Shown here: positions 48,822 through 59,579 of the stretch, piece by piece | Layout: each line of letters begins with the position of its first letter | How positions within the stretch are numbered: the first letter of the stretch is position 1 | DNA from: a virus | Virus record (IMG/VR): IMGVR_UViG_3300034198_015460 | Location: 1-64,000 of that record | Strand: one strand, 5' to 3' | Length of the DNA stretch: 64,000 nt | Made by a program: the position numbers and the translations under genes | Notes under the pieces: model-generated | Seen by the model: the letters and a program-made list of their open reading frames with translations, nothing else | Database searches by the model: none | What the model was told of the DNA's origin: nothing

Positions 48822-51800
48822 TTAAATCTGCAAACAAATTGCTCTCACATCATTTAGTCTTGGAACTTTAGCGGCATTAGATGAAAGAAGAACAATCTTC
48901 AGAGCAACTTCTTTATAACCAATAAATCTAGAATTGGCACTGTTTCTATATTCAACAATACCGTCATTCCCCGGAGATGAAAACACATAGTAAATAGCGG
49001 CTGAATTTGAAGCAGTTAAGTCGCTCATACCTTTATCAACAGTCAAAGAAGTATCACTTGCAATATTTGTTATTGTTCTTATTGCTGTATAGTTAGAAGA
49101 AACTATTTTAATAGTGTCTCCGACAACAAAATTAGTTTTGAATGCTGTTCCAGTTCCAGTAATAGTTTGAGATGTATTGGCAATACTAATTGTTCCTGCC
49201 AAAGCATTATATGTGTCAACACCTGTATTTGCAAAAGCTCCCTGTGCAACAGAATTGCTTGAAGGCATATTAAATTCATATTCAATAAAATCATTCACAT
49301 CAGTTGGTGAGCTATATTTTGTATCACTATCGTTACTGTATTCCAGAACAGACCATACTTTATCATCAAATGATTCGGCGTCTTCTTCGTTTCTAAATTT
49401 AGCATAAACCTTAATATCAGTGTCGCCGGGTCTATATGCTGTCATATAAACTTTTAAGTCTTCTGCTTCTTGACCGTCAGCTAAAACCACTCTTTTACTA
49501 ATATATTTTGAATATGAATTACCATATTTTGTATGTTCATTTGTAACACTGTTATTAATAATATTTTGAATATACAAAGAAGCTTTTCTTGTCAAAGACA
49601 CAACAGGAGATACATAATCAGATTCAGTTGAAAGAGTAATCTGATATCTTGATGATTTTCCTGTTTGATTTGATTTACTAAGAACTCTTCTTTCTTTGTC
49701 TAAGAATTCATATTCATAACCATTAGTGACAGTAATATAACTGGCGTCGTCAATTAATGTTGCTGATGTTGAGGTTCCTTTATAACCAAAGGAAAGAGAT
49801 GTTCTTGCTGGTTGAAGAGAACCAAAATTTGGAGCAACAGCATGATATGTCAGATTATCAACTGTTTGAATTGTGCCATATGCAATCTTATTTGCATCAG
49901 TTAGCAATCCTGTATTAGTTGGATCAGAAACTCTGAATATAGCGAAATATGGATTAATTGCAGTTCCTGCTGTATTAGAAAAACCACCAGTAGAAGAATC
50001 TAGGTAAATTTTACCATTTACTTCATCAAAGAATTGAACTCTACCATAATAACTTGTATTTGCTGAATTTAGTGTTCCATTCGCATAAACATTTGCGCTA
50101 TAAAGCATATCACCAACTTCAATAGTAACTGAGCTATTTGCTTTATTGAGAGATGTTACACTTAGATAATCATCATTTTCATTTTCAAAAATAGCTGTTC
50201 CTGATGTTGATGAGAATTTAGCTCTATAGATATTGAATTTCAAATCTTCTTTTTGTATAGCTGTCCAAGTTTTTCTATTCGCTGAAATGAATAAAACACC
50301 AGAATAAGGATTTGAAAACACTTGTTCATTTGTAACAACATCAAATCCACCAGTTTCTCCAACCCAAACATTGTAATTAGGAGAATTGCCATCTGGTTGA
50401 ATAACAACAGCATAATCTGTGCTAGTTAACAAATATACAGGATAATCTAGTGTGAATACAGTCTCAGTAGCAGCAGTCGCGCTTGTATTAATAGAAGATG
50501 CTGCTAGATATGATTTACCAATTATTTTTGATGCATCAGGGAAACCATTATTCATTTCAACAATGAAAACAGAGCAACCAAGAGAACTGTCTTTTGATTG
50601 GAAATAAACACCAATTTGTTTGATGAATACACCAGAAATATCAGAAGGAAGATTTTCAATTCTAAATGATTGAGAAATTGGATCGTCAGGATTCCAAGCT
50701 GGTGCTGGTGGTGGAATTGTTCTGGTTTCTACGTAACTTTCATGTTTCACTGTTGGATTAGTGACATTTATAGATGTAGAGCCTTTAGTTACAGAAATAT
50801 TAGAAGCACTGTAAATAGCCAAGGCTTTTGTAGTTACTGCTGAAACACCAGTAGTTAAATTATCAACATTCACAAGTTGAAAATTTCTATCGCCAACTCT
50901 GAAAGAAGAAGCGGGAATTTTGAATACACCGCAAATAAATCCATTTGAATCAGAAACTAGTGCATCACCAAAGTTTCCTTTTTGTGTTACAATTGAATCT
51001 TCTTTACCAAATTCTGGATTTGTTGTTCCTGAAAGAATGCCAGGAGCACAATAAGCATCTACATTAGTATCGTCAAAGAAAGCATGAAGTGTAGTGTTTG
51101 GTTTTAAATTATATGCGACAAATGAAACCAATCTAGAACGCATATATGGTTGAACAGAAATATCTTGTACGTAACTACCTGTATCTATTTTTTGAGATAG
51201 CGTATCAAGAGAAATAGTTGTTACTGTTCTTTCTTGTGTAGATGAACTTGTTGTTGTTCTATTGCGATTTCTAATACTTGTTCCAGAGAATGGTTCAATA
51301 TTTCCATTTCTATCAACGTGTTGTGTTGTTGAACTTGGGCCAACTGTTCTCCATTCACCATAATTAGTGCCCCATGTAATATTTGAGAAGTCTTCCCATG
51401 GTGCAGACAAATCTAGATTTACGTTAATATTAGGAGTAACAGTTTCATCTTTAAAATAATCTTCTCTTGGATAAAGGTCAATTAGACCATTCCATTGCCA
51501 GACAGACTCGCATGCATTTCTGTATTTTGTTGCAAATCTTTGAGAAATGTATAATTCAGAACTATTGTTTAACATGACAACAGAACCATAATTATTAACA
51601 CCAGAAGATGTTGTATTAGAGAAAGTCAGATCAACATTGTGTTTTTTGAAATATGATCTTGCAACTGTTGCTATTGGATCAATGGCAATTTTATACTCAA
51701 AATCGGTAACATCACCCAAGTTATGAGAATTAAATGGATCAGCGAAAATGCCATTTTTAAATCTATTCAAACCATTGGCATCAGGAATTGTTAAATCTCT

Positions 51801-54782
51801 TGCTTGTTGTTCAAGAGTGTTTAACACTGTATAATATTCAACTCTCTTAATACGTTCTTCGAGAGCACCAATATCTTTCATAGTATAACGACGATTGGTT
51901 TTTAGATTAATTTTTGAAGAAATATCACGACGATTATATGCTTCTGCTTCTCTTTGTGTTATTGAAGGATAAGGAGGAACATAAATTTGTGCTATTGTGC
52001 TTTGGTCATTTTCAACAAAAGGAACTCTTGGATTTTGTGAAGGTTCACCTTTTTGAACGACAAAATTTCCTATAGAGCTTAGTGTTAATAGATCATATCT
52101 TGGAAGATAATATTCAAAATCAGCAGTGAAATTGCTATCTGGAGCAAACAAATGTTGACCATTAACATCAACAGTAAATGTATTTGTTGAGACTGGATTT
52201 ACTGTTGCGCTGGCAAATGTTGTTGTGCTAATAGCAGTATTTGATTTGATAAATCTTAAATCAATCGCATCTCTTAAATCGATACTGTTATAAGATGGTA
52301 TTTGAACAGTTTGAATGGCGGTTGTATTTGCTGTATTTGCATCATCGATTGGATATGAATTGACATTGAAATATCCTAGACCAGATGTTGTATTAGCTAC
52401 AAAATGATCTAATTCTACTAGAATATAAGAAGAAGAATTAATTTGAGAAGAATAATCTGGTTTTATATAAAGTTTTGCATGATCATAGTATTCATCTCTT
52501 TGGCCATTATCAAAAGTAAACCAATATGAACGCTCTGGATTTGATGTATTAGCAGCTGTACCGATATAAACATTTCTTATTTGAGCAACATCAGATAAAC
52601 CCAAATCCCAAGGACCAACACTTGTTGCTGAATTATTAGAGCAATAGATTGTAACAAAACGATTTTTTCTAATTTCTTTTTGTATTGGTGAAGTCACTGT
52701 TCTGTAAACTGGATAAGATGCATTCACAGTATTTGAAGCATCAAAAGTGTACCCAGTATTGAAAACAAATGAAGATGTAGTTGATATTTGAACATTTGAT
52801 ATCGGTAGTGAAGAACCTCCAGTAAAATATCTTTTAAAATTAGAAGATGTGTTTGTAGACCCAGGAACGGTATCAACAATCATTTGTGTATTTGTAGAAA
52901 TATTTGTAACACCAACGACCCAAGTATTTCCACCACCCATATCAATTCTTACAAGAGAACCAACGGCTAATTGTGTTTGGAATAATGTACTGGTGCCGAT
53001 AATTGTTGTATTACCAGAATTTACAGCAACAGTTCCAGTTAAATTTGCAGTGTATGTATTAGAAGCAACAAATACACTAAATCCATCTGTAGAAGAACCA
53101 GTTAAGGTTGATCCAGCAGAGTATGGTAATTGATTTGTGCCGCCTGTAGATGCATCAATTGTAATTGACACTGCACCAGCAGTTGTTAAAGAACCGCTTT
53201 TTATTTGATTGAAAGTAAAATTTGAATCAGAAATTGTTTCAATAGCAGTTATACCGGTGTCAAAAACAAGGGTTTTTGATGAATCTTTAAGAACTGCTTT
53301 ATCGTTTTCAAGAACAATATCTGCTCTAGCAGTGTCAGCAACAACTATACTTTTCACATTATCAGAAAAACTGTATCCTGAATTCATTCTGATATTGAAC
53401 AAATAAATTGCATATTGTGCTGTTGAAACACCCTTTGTTCCGCTGTAGAATTTTACAGCTTTTACATTTGCATAACCAATGGTTGTTCCCGCACCAGAAC
53501 CAGTAATACCTTCTTTTTCTGAAAATGAATTTTGTGCAGTATCTTTTAATAATACTTCGGCCAAAGATTCATAATCAAAAGAACCTAAGAATTCGTCGCA
53601 AATTACATAATTGCCATAATTAGCAGAAACAATTTGATTTTGGGCGTTTGATGTGGTAATAGCTCTTGAGGTTTCTACTTTAGACGTGCCAATTTTCTCA
53701 ATACGATTTCCTCTGACATATGCAATGCCAGGAGAAACTTCATAATAAAATGCTTGAGTGTTTGATTCGTGGGCAATTGTTTCAATTTGAAAAGGACGAA
53801 TAACATAATCGCCTGATTCTTCATATGTTCTGTTTGAAATTTGTTGATTTAATGCATTATATGCTGGATCATTTTGTTGTTGTGTTGGTTGATTATTATC
53901 AAATTCAACAATAGAAAAGAAATTTATATTATTAGCAGCATCTGTTCTTGTTTTTGATACAAGAGTTGGAGTAAGTTTTAATCTATCGGCGCCTGGAGCA
54001 TTCTCATTTGGATAACCAAGAGCATTATCGTTTAGAGATGAATCGATATTTTCGTTGACAATACTTTCCGTTGTATCAAATCCAACAACATAACCAGCAA
54101 CATTTGTGCTGAAATCTCTAACAGCAATTATTTGTGGTTCTACTTTTGTGAAGAATCCTTTTTGGTAAATAATACCATCAGAAACTCCTATGCAATAAGC
54201 ATATCCATTAGAAGTAAATGTTCCATTTGATGCAAGAGTTGATATAGAATCGGACAAATATGCAGAATTTAAAGAACCAAATTTATCTTGTGATGAATTA
54301 TAGAAATAAAGAGTGTCGCCAGGAGAGAATTCACTAATATCTGTATTTGATACAGAATTTGTACCAGTGGCAATATAATCAAAATAAATTCTGTTTGTGC
54401 TTGGAGCGTTTAATGCATTGCCGTCTTTTGCTATTTTAATAACCGCTCTTACAGCATTGTTGCTGTCTGTTGAATTGGTTATTAGGTAAGTGTTATCAAA
54501 ATCAGAGACAAAGGCATTTGTGTTTGTGTTGAAAGAATCTGCCAAACTGATATAGTGTGTATTTGGATAATATGTAATAGCCACACCATCAACAATCGAC
54601 CCATCTTTAAATATATGATCACCAAATCTCTGAATTTGGTTTTGAAGGATGGTTTGAGATTGTGTTAATTCTCTGGCTTGAACAGCTCTAGAAGGACGAA
54701 ATAAGACTCTATGAAATCTTTTTTCTTCGTCAAAATCATCGAAATATGGTGCAGTATTGAAATCTGTATTAAGAGAGGACAT
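48822..54782 (-). CDS. giant DUF4815-like baseplate/fibre protein (gp10 slot)
   Basis: 1986 residues, the largest gene here. The N-terminal FDDFDEEKRFHRVLFRPSRA, VQARELTQSQTILQNQIQRF and GDHIFKDGSIVDG are typical of DUF4815-type proteins of marine myoviruses. Long beta-rich Asn/Ser/Thr regions follow, then a helical MKDIGALEERIKRVEYYTVL segment near 1010 and carbohydrate-binding-like repeats toward the C-terminus. In T4 gene order it occupies the gp9-gp12 place and probably forms the peripheral baseplate or side fibres. No frameshift seen over 6 kb. Confidence 0.78.
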   Translation of the reverse strand: MSSLNTDFNTAPYFDDFDEEKRFHRVLFRPSRAVQARELTQSQTILQNQIQRFGDHIFKDGSIVDGVAITYYPNTHYISLADSFNTNTNAFVSDFDNTYLITNSTDSNNAVRAVIKIAKDGNALNAPSTNRIYFDYIATGTNSVSNTDISEFSPGDTLYFYNSSQDKFGSLNSAYLSDSISTLASNGTFTSNGYAYCIGVSDGIIYQKGFFTKVEPQIIAVRDFSTNVAGYVVGFDTTESIVNENIDSSLNDNALGYPNENAPGADRLKLTPTLVSKTRTDAANNINFFSIVEFDNNQPTQQQNDPAYNALNQQISNRTYEESGDYVIRPFQIETIAHESNTQAFYYEVSPGIAYVRGNRIEKIGTSKVETSRAITTSNAQNQIVSANYGNYVICDEFLGSFDYESLAEVLLKDTAQNSFSEKEGITGSGAGTTIGYANVKAVKFYSGTKGVSTAQYAIYLFNIRMNSGYSFSDNVKSIVVADTARADIVLENDKAVLKDSSKTLVFDTGITAIETISDSNFTFNQIKSGSLTTAGAVSITIDASTGGTNQLPYSAGSTLTGSSTDGFSVFVASNTYTANLTGTVAVNSGNTTIIGTSTLFQTQLAVGSLVRIDMGGGNTWVVGVTNISTNTQMIVDTVPGSTNTSSNFKRYFTGGSSLPISNVQISTTSSFVFNTGYTFDASNTVNASYPVYRTVTSPIQKEIRKNRFVTIYCSNNSATSVGPWDLGLSDVAQIRNVYIGTAANTSNPERSYWFTFDNGQRDEYYDHAKLYIKPDYSSQINSSSYILVELDHFVANTTSGLGYFNVNSYPIDDANTANTTAIQTVQIPSYNSIDLRDAIDLRFIKSNTAISTTTFASATVNPVSTNTFTVDVNGQHLFAPDSNFTADFEYYLPRYDLLTLSSIGNFVVQKGEPSQNPRVPFVENDQSTIAQIYVPPYPSITQREAEAYNRRDISSKINLKTNRRYTMKDIGALEERIKRVEYYTVLNTLEQQARDLTIPDANGLNRFKNGIFADPFNSHNLGDVTDFEYKIAIDPIATVARSYFKKHNVDLTFSNTTSSGVNNYGSVVMLNNSSELYISQRFATKYRNACESVWQWNGLIDLYPREDYFKDETVTPNINVNLDLSAPWEDFSNITWGTNYGEWRTVGPSSTTQHVDRNGNIEPFSGTSIRNRNRTTTSSSTQERTVTTISLDTLSQKIDTGSYVQDISVQPYMRSRLVSFVAYNLKPNTTLHAFFDDTNVDAYCAPGILSGTTNPEFGKEDSIVTQKGNFGDALVSDSNGFICGVFKIPASSFRVGDRNFQLVNVDNLTTGVSAVTTKALAIYSASNISVTKGSTSINVTNPTVKHESYVETRTIPPPAPAWNPDDPISQSFRIENLPSDISGVFIKQIGVYFQSKDSSLGCSVFIVEMNNGFPDASKIIGKSYLAASSINTSATAATETVFTLDYPVYLLTSTDYAVVIQPDGNSPNYNVWVGETGGFDVVTNEQVFSNPYSGVLFISANRKTWTAIQKEDLKFNIYRAKFSSTSGTAIFENENDDYLSVTSLNKANSSVTIEVGDMLYSANVYANGTLNSANTSYYGRVQFFDEVNGKIYLDSSTGGFSNTAGTAINPYFAIFRVSDPTNTGLLTDANKIAYGTIQTVDNLTYHAVAPNFGSLQPARTSLSFGYKGTSTSATLIDDASYITVTNGYEYEFLDKERRVLSKSNQTGKSSRYQITLSTESDYVSPVVSLTRKASLYIQNIINNSVTNEHTKYGNSYSKYISKRVVLADGQEAEDLKVYMTAYRPGDTDIKVYAKFRNEEDAESFDDKVWSVLEYSNDSDTKYSSPTDVNDFIEYEFNMPSSNSVAQGAFANTGVDTYNALAGTISIANTSQTITGTGTAFKTNFVVGDTIKIVSSNYTAIRTITNIASDTSLTVDKGMSDLTASNSAAIYYVFSSPGNDGIVEYRNSANSRFIGYKEVALKIVLLSSNAAKVPRLNDVRAICLQI

Positions 54783-54794
54783 GTAGTTTCCCTA

Positions 54795-56342
54795 TTAAAC
54801 CTGAATAATAATTTTAAAAGACTCAGTTTGGGTGTTTGATCTTGTTACATTATTTATATTCTCATAATAAAGAGGAATAACATCTTTGGCATAAATGTTT
54901 CCAAGGCTGTTAATATTTATGGTTCCTATGGAAGAACCAGAGCTATTTGCAATATATTCACCATTACTGAAATTTTTATCTCCTGTTATTCGAAGAATTG
55001 TGCTATTAGAGAATACAACTGTTCCTTTTGCTCCACTGGTAACACCACTTAAACTCTCACCAACGCTGAAAACATAACCAGAAGATAGATTTGCTTCCAA
55101 GACTTGTTTAAATGTGTTTGAAGAATATCTAGAACCTTTTGTATTATTAGCGTTTAAAACATAAGGATTTTTAATTAGTCCTATTTTATTATAAACGGTG
55201 TTGGATGGTATGGTATTGCTTTCATCTTTACTAAAATAGAAACCTATTCCTAGACCCTTAATATTCAATTCAGAGACAGGTGAAGAACCATGACCACCTG
55301 GAGGTGGAACAATTGCATATAAATTTGCACCAGAACCATAACTTAAAGTAGCAATAGAAACATTTGCTCTGGAAATATTGGAACCAGAATCTAGAATAGT
55401 AATGCTTGAAATAGTATTTGTTGATGTGTTAACTACACTATATGCTATTGGAGAAGTGCCATCAGTATTAAAAACTACTCTTGGTGAAATTAAATACTGT
55501 GTGACGTTAACTGTAATATTGTCAGTATTGGCCGCCGAATCTAATGTCACCCATCTACCAGAAGAATTTGACGTATAAGAAGAAATATTTTTTAATTGAG
55601 ATGTACTTGGAGAACCAGTATTATAAATGTATATAGAATTATTATTATAGTAACCAAGAGTTTGTGGTTCTGATGAATCTATTTGTAACAATGTTGTATT
55701 TGATTTACTTTGTATTTTCAGACCAGATTGACTATATGTTTGGTATCCAGAACCACCATTAGCGACCACTACAACATCAATACCACTATAAGTTTTTGCA
55801 GTTGAAACAATTGTAGCATCAGGAAATACAGGGACATAATCATTTGTTGCAAATTTTGTATAAGTTGCAGCAGAAATTGATGTAATATATCTCCATTTGT
55901 AACTATCAGCAGTCTGAAATGTTATAGCAGATGATCCACCGGTTGCTGGATTTGTTGTCGAATTTGCGCCGTTGTTATTGTCTATACATTTATAGATATA
56001 ATGTTTTCCATCTGTGGGAGATGGTTCACATACAACGTAGAAATTATTGTTTGAATATAAAGTATTTGATGTATCAATGTAACGATCATATACGGTCCCA
56101 GAAGTCCAGACATTGTTTTCAATCATATATGCAAAATCACCGGGTTTTAATTTTTTACCAAAAATCATTTGCCAATCATTGGTGAAATTTGCACTATAAT
56201 CGTCATCAGTTGTTGTTGGAGGAGAACCAACATAAGCTATTGGATTTGAAGCAAAAGCATAATATTGAGAAGTATTTGCTGTTACTGCATCAATAATTTC
56301 ATCAATTAATACTTTTTTATAATTAGGTAAAACTTTTCCCAT
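54795..56342 (-). CDS. 8: baseplate wedge protein gp8
   Basis: 515 residues, longer than T4 gp8 (334). The first part has YYAFASNPIAYVG, NDWQMIFGKKLKPGDFAYMI and YVVCEPSPTDGKHYIYKCID, then ADSYKWRYITSI, matching the T4 gp8 strands (VVCN...YRCLD, DGYVWEYLFEI). The very end, PLYYENINNVTRSNTQTESF, mirrors the T4 IYMENRPPIIMAMDQTEE. Inserted beta-rich domains account for the extra length. Confidence 0.8.
   Translation of the reverse strand: MGKVLPNYKKVLIDEIIDAVTANTSQYYAFASNPIAYVGSPPTTTDDDYSANFTNDWQMIFGKKLKPGDFAYMIENNVWTSGTVYDRYIDTSNTLYSNNNFYVVCEPSPTDGKHYIYKCIDNNNGANSTTNPATGGSSAITFQTADSYKWRYITSISAATYTKFATNDYVPVFPDATIVSTAKTYSGIDVVVVANGGSGYQTYSQSGLKIQSKSNTTLLQIDSSEPQTLGYYNNNSIYIYNTGSPSTSQLKNISSYTSNSSGRWVTLDSAANTDNITVNVTQYLISPRVVFNTDGTSPIAYSVVNTSTNTISSITILDSGSNISRANVSIATLSYGSGANLYAIVPPPGGHGSSPVSELNIKGLGIGFYFSKDESNTIPSNTVYNKIGLIKNPYVLNANNTKGSRYSSNTFKQVLEANLSSGYVFSVGESLSGVTSGAKGTVVFSNSTILRITGDKNFSNGEYIANSSGSSIGTININSLGNIYAKDVIPLYYENINNVTRSNTQTESFKIIIQV
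54851..54858 (-). promoter_or_regulatory. possible late promoter
   Basis: TATAAATA within the 3' end of gene 8, about 69 nt upstream of the giant baseplate gene. It is further from its gene than the other octamers, so it may be fortuitous. Confidence 0.35.
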
Positions 56343-56343
56343 T

Positions 56344-57324
56344 TTATACGCCTATTGCCATCCAGTATACATTTGTTGAAGTTGTATTGGAAGTTCTTAT
56401 TATTGCATGTGTAGTATTTGGAGCATATCCAGAAGCAATATATGTTCCAGTTGCATTACTTGTTGTTTGAACATTGTATACAGTGGTAAATGCAGATGTG
56501 AATTGTGCATTTCCGTCTGAACTATTAGCAGAAATCCAACCCCAATTCATTTTTATACCATTTGGAAGATATGTGTATCCATTAGCAGCTTTAGTTGATG
56601 ATCCGAGCGTGAAAGTATTAGTAGATACAGTTAAATTTGCTCCAATAGTCATATTACCAGAAATATTTGCTGTACCTGTTACTGCTAATTTTGCATCTGG
56701 AGCGGTATTTGATATCCCCACATTTCCACCAGCAACAACATAAATTGTTGTACCAATATTAGCTGTGTTGGTTGTTGTTGTTAAATTTGCAGAAGTTAAA
56801 GAACCACCGATAATAACATTACCAGAAACATTGGCTGTTCCAGATACTTGCAATTTAGCATTTGGCGCGGTATTAGATATTCCTACGTTACCCCCAGATA
56901 CGACATACAATGTTGTCCCTATGGTAGTTGTATTAGTGGTTAATGTTAAATTCGCAGATGTTAAAACTCCACCAATGACAACATTACCAGAAATATTTGC
57001 TGTACCTGTTACTGCTAATTTCGCGTTTGGTGATGTATTAGCAATACCAACGTTACCAGAAGCATCAATTATAAAAGGCGTACTATCAGGATTTGCACTG
57101 TCTTCTACAACAAAAGAATTTCCCGCTCCTGTCTGTGTTATACGAAATGCATCACTTGAAGAACTGACATTGACAATTACAGGAGCATTTATCGTATTAC
57201 CAGAAATACCAATTGCATTATTAATGGTTAAGAAATTACCATTGATCGTGGTAAATGCAGCTCTGATTGTGTCTCCTGTGCCGCTATCGGCTGAAGTCCC
57301 AATGTTTACGTTAGTAAAAGCCAT
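56344..57324 (-). CDS. fibre protein with 35-residue-type repeats
   Basis: 326 residues. It starts MAFTNVNIGTSADSGTGD. Three near-identical repeats follow, each with GNVGISNTAPNAKL then VTGTANISGNVVIGG and SANLT. The C-terminal domain NWGWISANSSDGNAQFTSAF, then YWMAIGV resembles gp53-like fibre tips found at the end of many phage fibres. It lies between gene 8 and the gp7-slot gene, an unusual place for a fibre. Confidence 0.75.
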   Translation of the reverse strand: MAFTNVNIGTSADSGTGDTIRAAFTTINGNFLTINNAIGISGNTINAPVIVNVSSSSDAFRITQTGAGNSFVVEDSANPDSTPFIIDASGNVGIANTSPNAKLAVTGTANISGNVVIGGVLTSANLTLTTNTTTIGTTLYVVSGGNVGISNTAPNAKLQVSGTANVSGNVIIGGSLTSANLTTTTNTANIGTTIYVVAGGNVGISNTAPDAKLAVTGTANISGNMTIGANLTVSTNTFTLGSSTKAANGYTYLPNGIKMNWGWISANSSDGNAQFTSAFTTVYNVQTTSNATGTYIASGYAPNTTHAIIRTSNTTSTNVYWMAIGV

Positions 57325-57335
57325 TAATATTTTCC

Positions 57336-59579
57336 TTAAAAGCTAATTGATGTTCTGTCTACTGTTATAGTTGTAACGTCTGCGGTTTTTACTGTCATAT
57401 CAGAGGTTAAATACAAATTTGCAGTAGTGTCAGCAGTAGTAGTGTTATATAATACGTCTATAGTAGAATTTCCTGCGCTAATAGAATAGAATTGACCAAA
57501 TAATTCAGTTCCCGCTGTATGAAATGTCTCGTATAAAATATCTCTATAGGTATCTAAAGCTCTAGCAACTTTTATTTCATACGAATAATCTTGATAATAA
57601 TAACTGTCTTGAATGTATTTATCAGAATTCAAGAAACTTCTTGTTGTTGACCAATAACCTCTACCTTTACCTACACCAGATTTTACAACCTTTCCAATGA
57701 TTTCTGCGGCTGTATCCAATTCTTGTATTGATGCAGAAAATACTGCTCCTGATCCAGTATTTGATTGTATTTTAATTGTAGGAACATCTAGATAACCTGA
57801 ACCTGGATTTATCAAATTAATACTCGTAACTGATCCAGAACCATTGACAGTTAAATTGGCAGTAGCGAATGTTGATGGCTCTCCACCAGATATTATAACT
57901 TTATCATTTGCAGTATAACCAGAACCTGCACTAATGATAGTTATATTATTAGAAATTGTTCCAAATAGATATGCATAAACAGTTTCGTTTTCTACATACC
58001 CTTTACCAGAATTAATTACACTTGTTGTGCTAACTACACTATTACCTACCGATGGCAATCCGTAAATAATTTCGTTATTACCAGTTCCTTGACCATCAAC
58101 TCGGTTTAATACGCCTTCATAGGTAGCAAAATTTGATTGTAAAATTATAGGTGCTGCTCTATGAACAGCAGAAGCAGTGGAATTTATAGTTGGTGGACCA
58201 TAAAGAATTATTTGTGTAGAATTAGTTACAGTTCTAATAACAGCCAATTCTTTTGTTGCTGAATTAGAAGTATTAGCTTGTAGAGCAATAACATCACCAT
58301 TTGCAAAATATGAATCGAATATAGTGGAAGTACCAGTAATCGTATTTGATGTTGTATTATAACTTATTGTTCCCGGTAAAGTATTTGATGCAACAGTTAC
58401 AGATCTTACAAATATTGTTGCTGGATTTGTATAACCGTTACCTGTTCTTATATTTGAAAGAGAACCTATAGAACCAAAAATACTATTTGTAAAAGACAAT
58501 GTTGGACTTATAGTCGATCCTAAATTGGCTGATGTATTCCCTGGAAATCCGAAAGTTGTTGAATTTAACGTTAAATTAGCGTAATCACAGATCAAATCTG
58601 TATTATAAGAAATATATTGAGAAGATAGTCCAGAAGAAACTTCGCCAGTTAAAGAACCAACAGTGAAAGATGCTCCACTTCCTGTTGTATCATTTCTGTA
58701 AATAAAAACATTAGCATTAGCTAGATAACCAAATCCACCATTAATAATATTAAAATTTAAAGAACCATAACCTCTTGAGAGAGAAGTAATTTTCAAAATA
58801 CCATCAACACCATAAGAAATAGTATTACCAGTTGTTGGACTTGTGTGAGCAACCTTTATAAGATCACCCACAGCAAAATTCTGTCCACCATTAATAATAT
58901 TCAAAGTATCCAAAGAACCAATAACTATTGGCGCTGTACTGAGAATTGTAGAATTGCTTTGATCACCATCTACGACTATTTTCTCATTTATTTCAAAATA
59001 AGAACCTTTGGGTGAAATATTTGAAATGTTTACAATATTATATTTTGAATATCCAAAAGATTGATTGATTACACTTTCAATAACAGCTTGTGTGCCAGAA
59101 ACCAAACCAATAATAGTTTTTCCAGCTTTTGATGGCAAATAATCATTTTCAGAAACTTCCAAATATGTAGGTTCTTCCCATGTACCATCAGAAACTCTCA
59201 ATACATCAACGCCAGGAAGATATACTTCTACGTCTTCATTATAGATCAATTTAAAAAGAAGTCTATAACACTGAATTGTTCCTTTAGAACGATATACATC
59301 CAAAATATGTTTTAAAAGAAATCTTTTGTTTGCAATTACATTAAAAGGTATTCCATATAGATATTTTTTCTGGAAATATTCCAAGAATGTTTCTAATGTG
59401 TTGTCAATATCTCTATAATCTAGAAGCCGTCTAGTTTCATATATAATTTGATTTTCTGTTTCCATCCATTCATAGTATGCTTTAACAAACAAAATAAAGT
59501 TTTCGCCTTCCTCAGCATAAAATCTGGGAAATTGATTTTGGATGAAATTTGATATATATTTTTCTGTTTGAAAAGCCAT
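57336..59579 (-). CDS. baseplate wedge protein in the gp7 slot
   Basis: 747 residues. A helical N-terminal domain (ISNFIQNQFPRFYAEEGENF, FVKAYYEWMETENQIIYE, TFLEYFQKKYLYGIP, YRSKGTIQCYRLLFKLIYNE) is followed by a long beta-rich region with GxGY repeats (INGGFGYLANANV, ISAGSGYTANDKV, INPGSGYLDVPTI). This family is common in marine myoviruses between genes 6 and 8, where T4 has gp7 (1032 residues). Similarity to T4 gp7 itself is not evident to me. It overlaps gene 6 by 1 nt. Confidence 0.75.
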   Translation of the reverse strand: MAFQTEKYISNFIQNQFPRFYAEEGENFILFVKAYYEWMETENQIIYETRRLLDYRDIDNTLETFLEYFQKKYLYGIPFNVIANKRFLLKHILDVYRSKGTIQCYRLLFKLIYNEDVEVYLPGVDVLRVSDGTWEEPTYLEVSENDYLPSKAGKTIIGLVSGTQAVIESVINQSFGYSKYNIVNISNISPKGSYFEINEKIVVDGDQSNSTILSTAPIVIGSLDTLNIINGGQNFAVGDLIKVAHTSPTTGNTISYGVDGILKITSLSRGYGSLNFNIINGGFGYLANANVFIYRNDTTGSGASFTVGSLTGEVSSGLSSQYISYNTDLICDYANLTLNSTTFGFPGNTSANLGSTISPTLSFTNSIFGSIGSLSNIRTGNGYTNPATIFVRSVTVASNTLPGTISYNTTSNTITGTSTIFDSYFANGDVIALQANTSNSATKELAVIRTVTNSTQIILYGPPTINSTASAVHRAAPIILQSNFATYEGVLNRVDGQGTGNNEIIYGLPSVGNSVVSTTSVINSGKGYVENETVYAYLFGTISNNITIISAGSGYTANDKVIISGGEPSTFATANLTVNGSGSVTSINLINPGSGYLDVPTIKIQSNTGSGAVFSASIQELDTAAEIIGKVVKSGVGKGRGYWSTTRSFLNSDKYIQDSYYYQDYSYEIKVARALDTYRDILYETFHTAGTELFGQFYSISAGNSTIDVLYNTTTADTTANLYLTSDMTVKTADVTTITVDRTSISF

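Noticed and set aside
56765-57346. Plus-strand open frame of 193 codons opposite the repeat fibre gene
   Set aside because: Same explanation: repetitive coding on the minus strand leaves the opposite frame open. No homology pattern visible.
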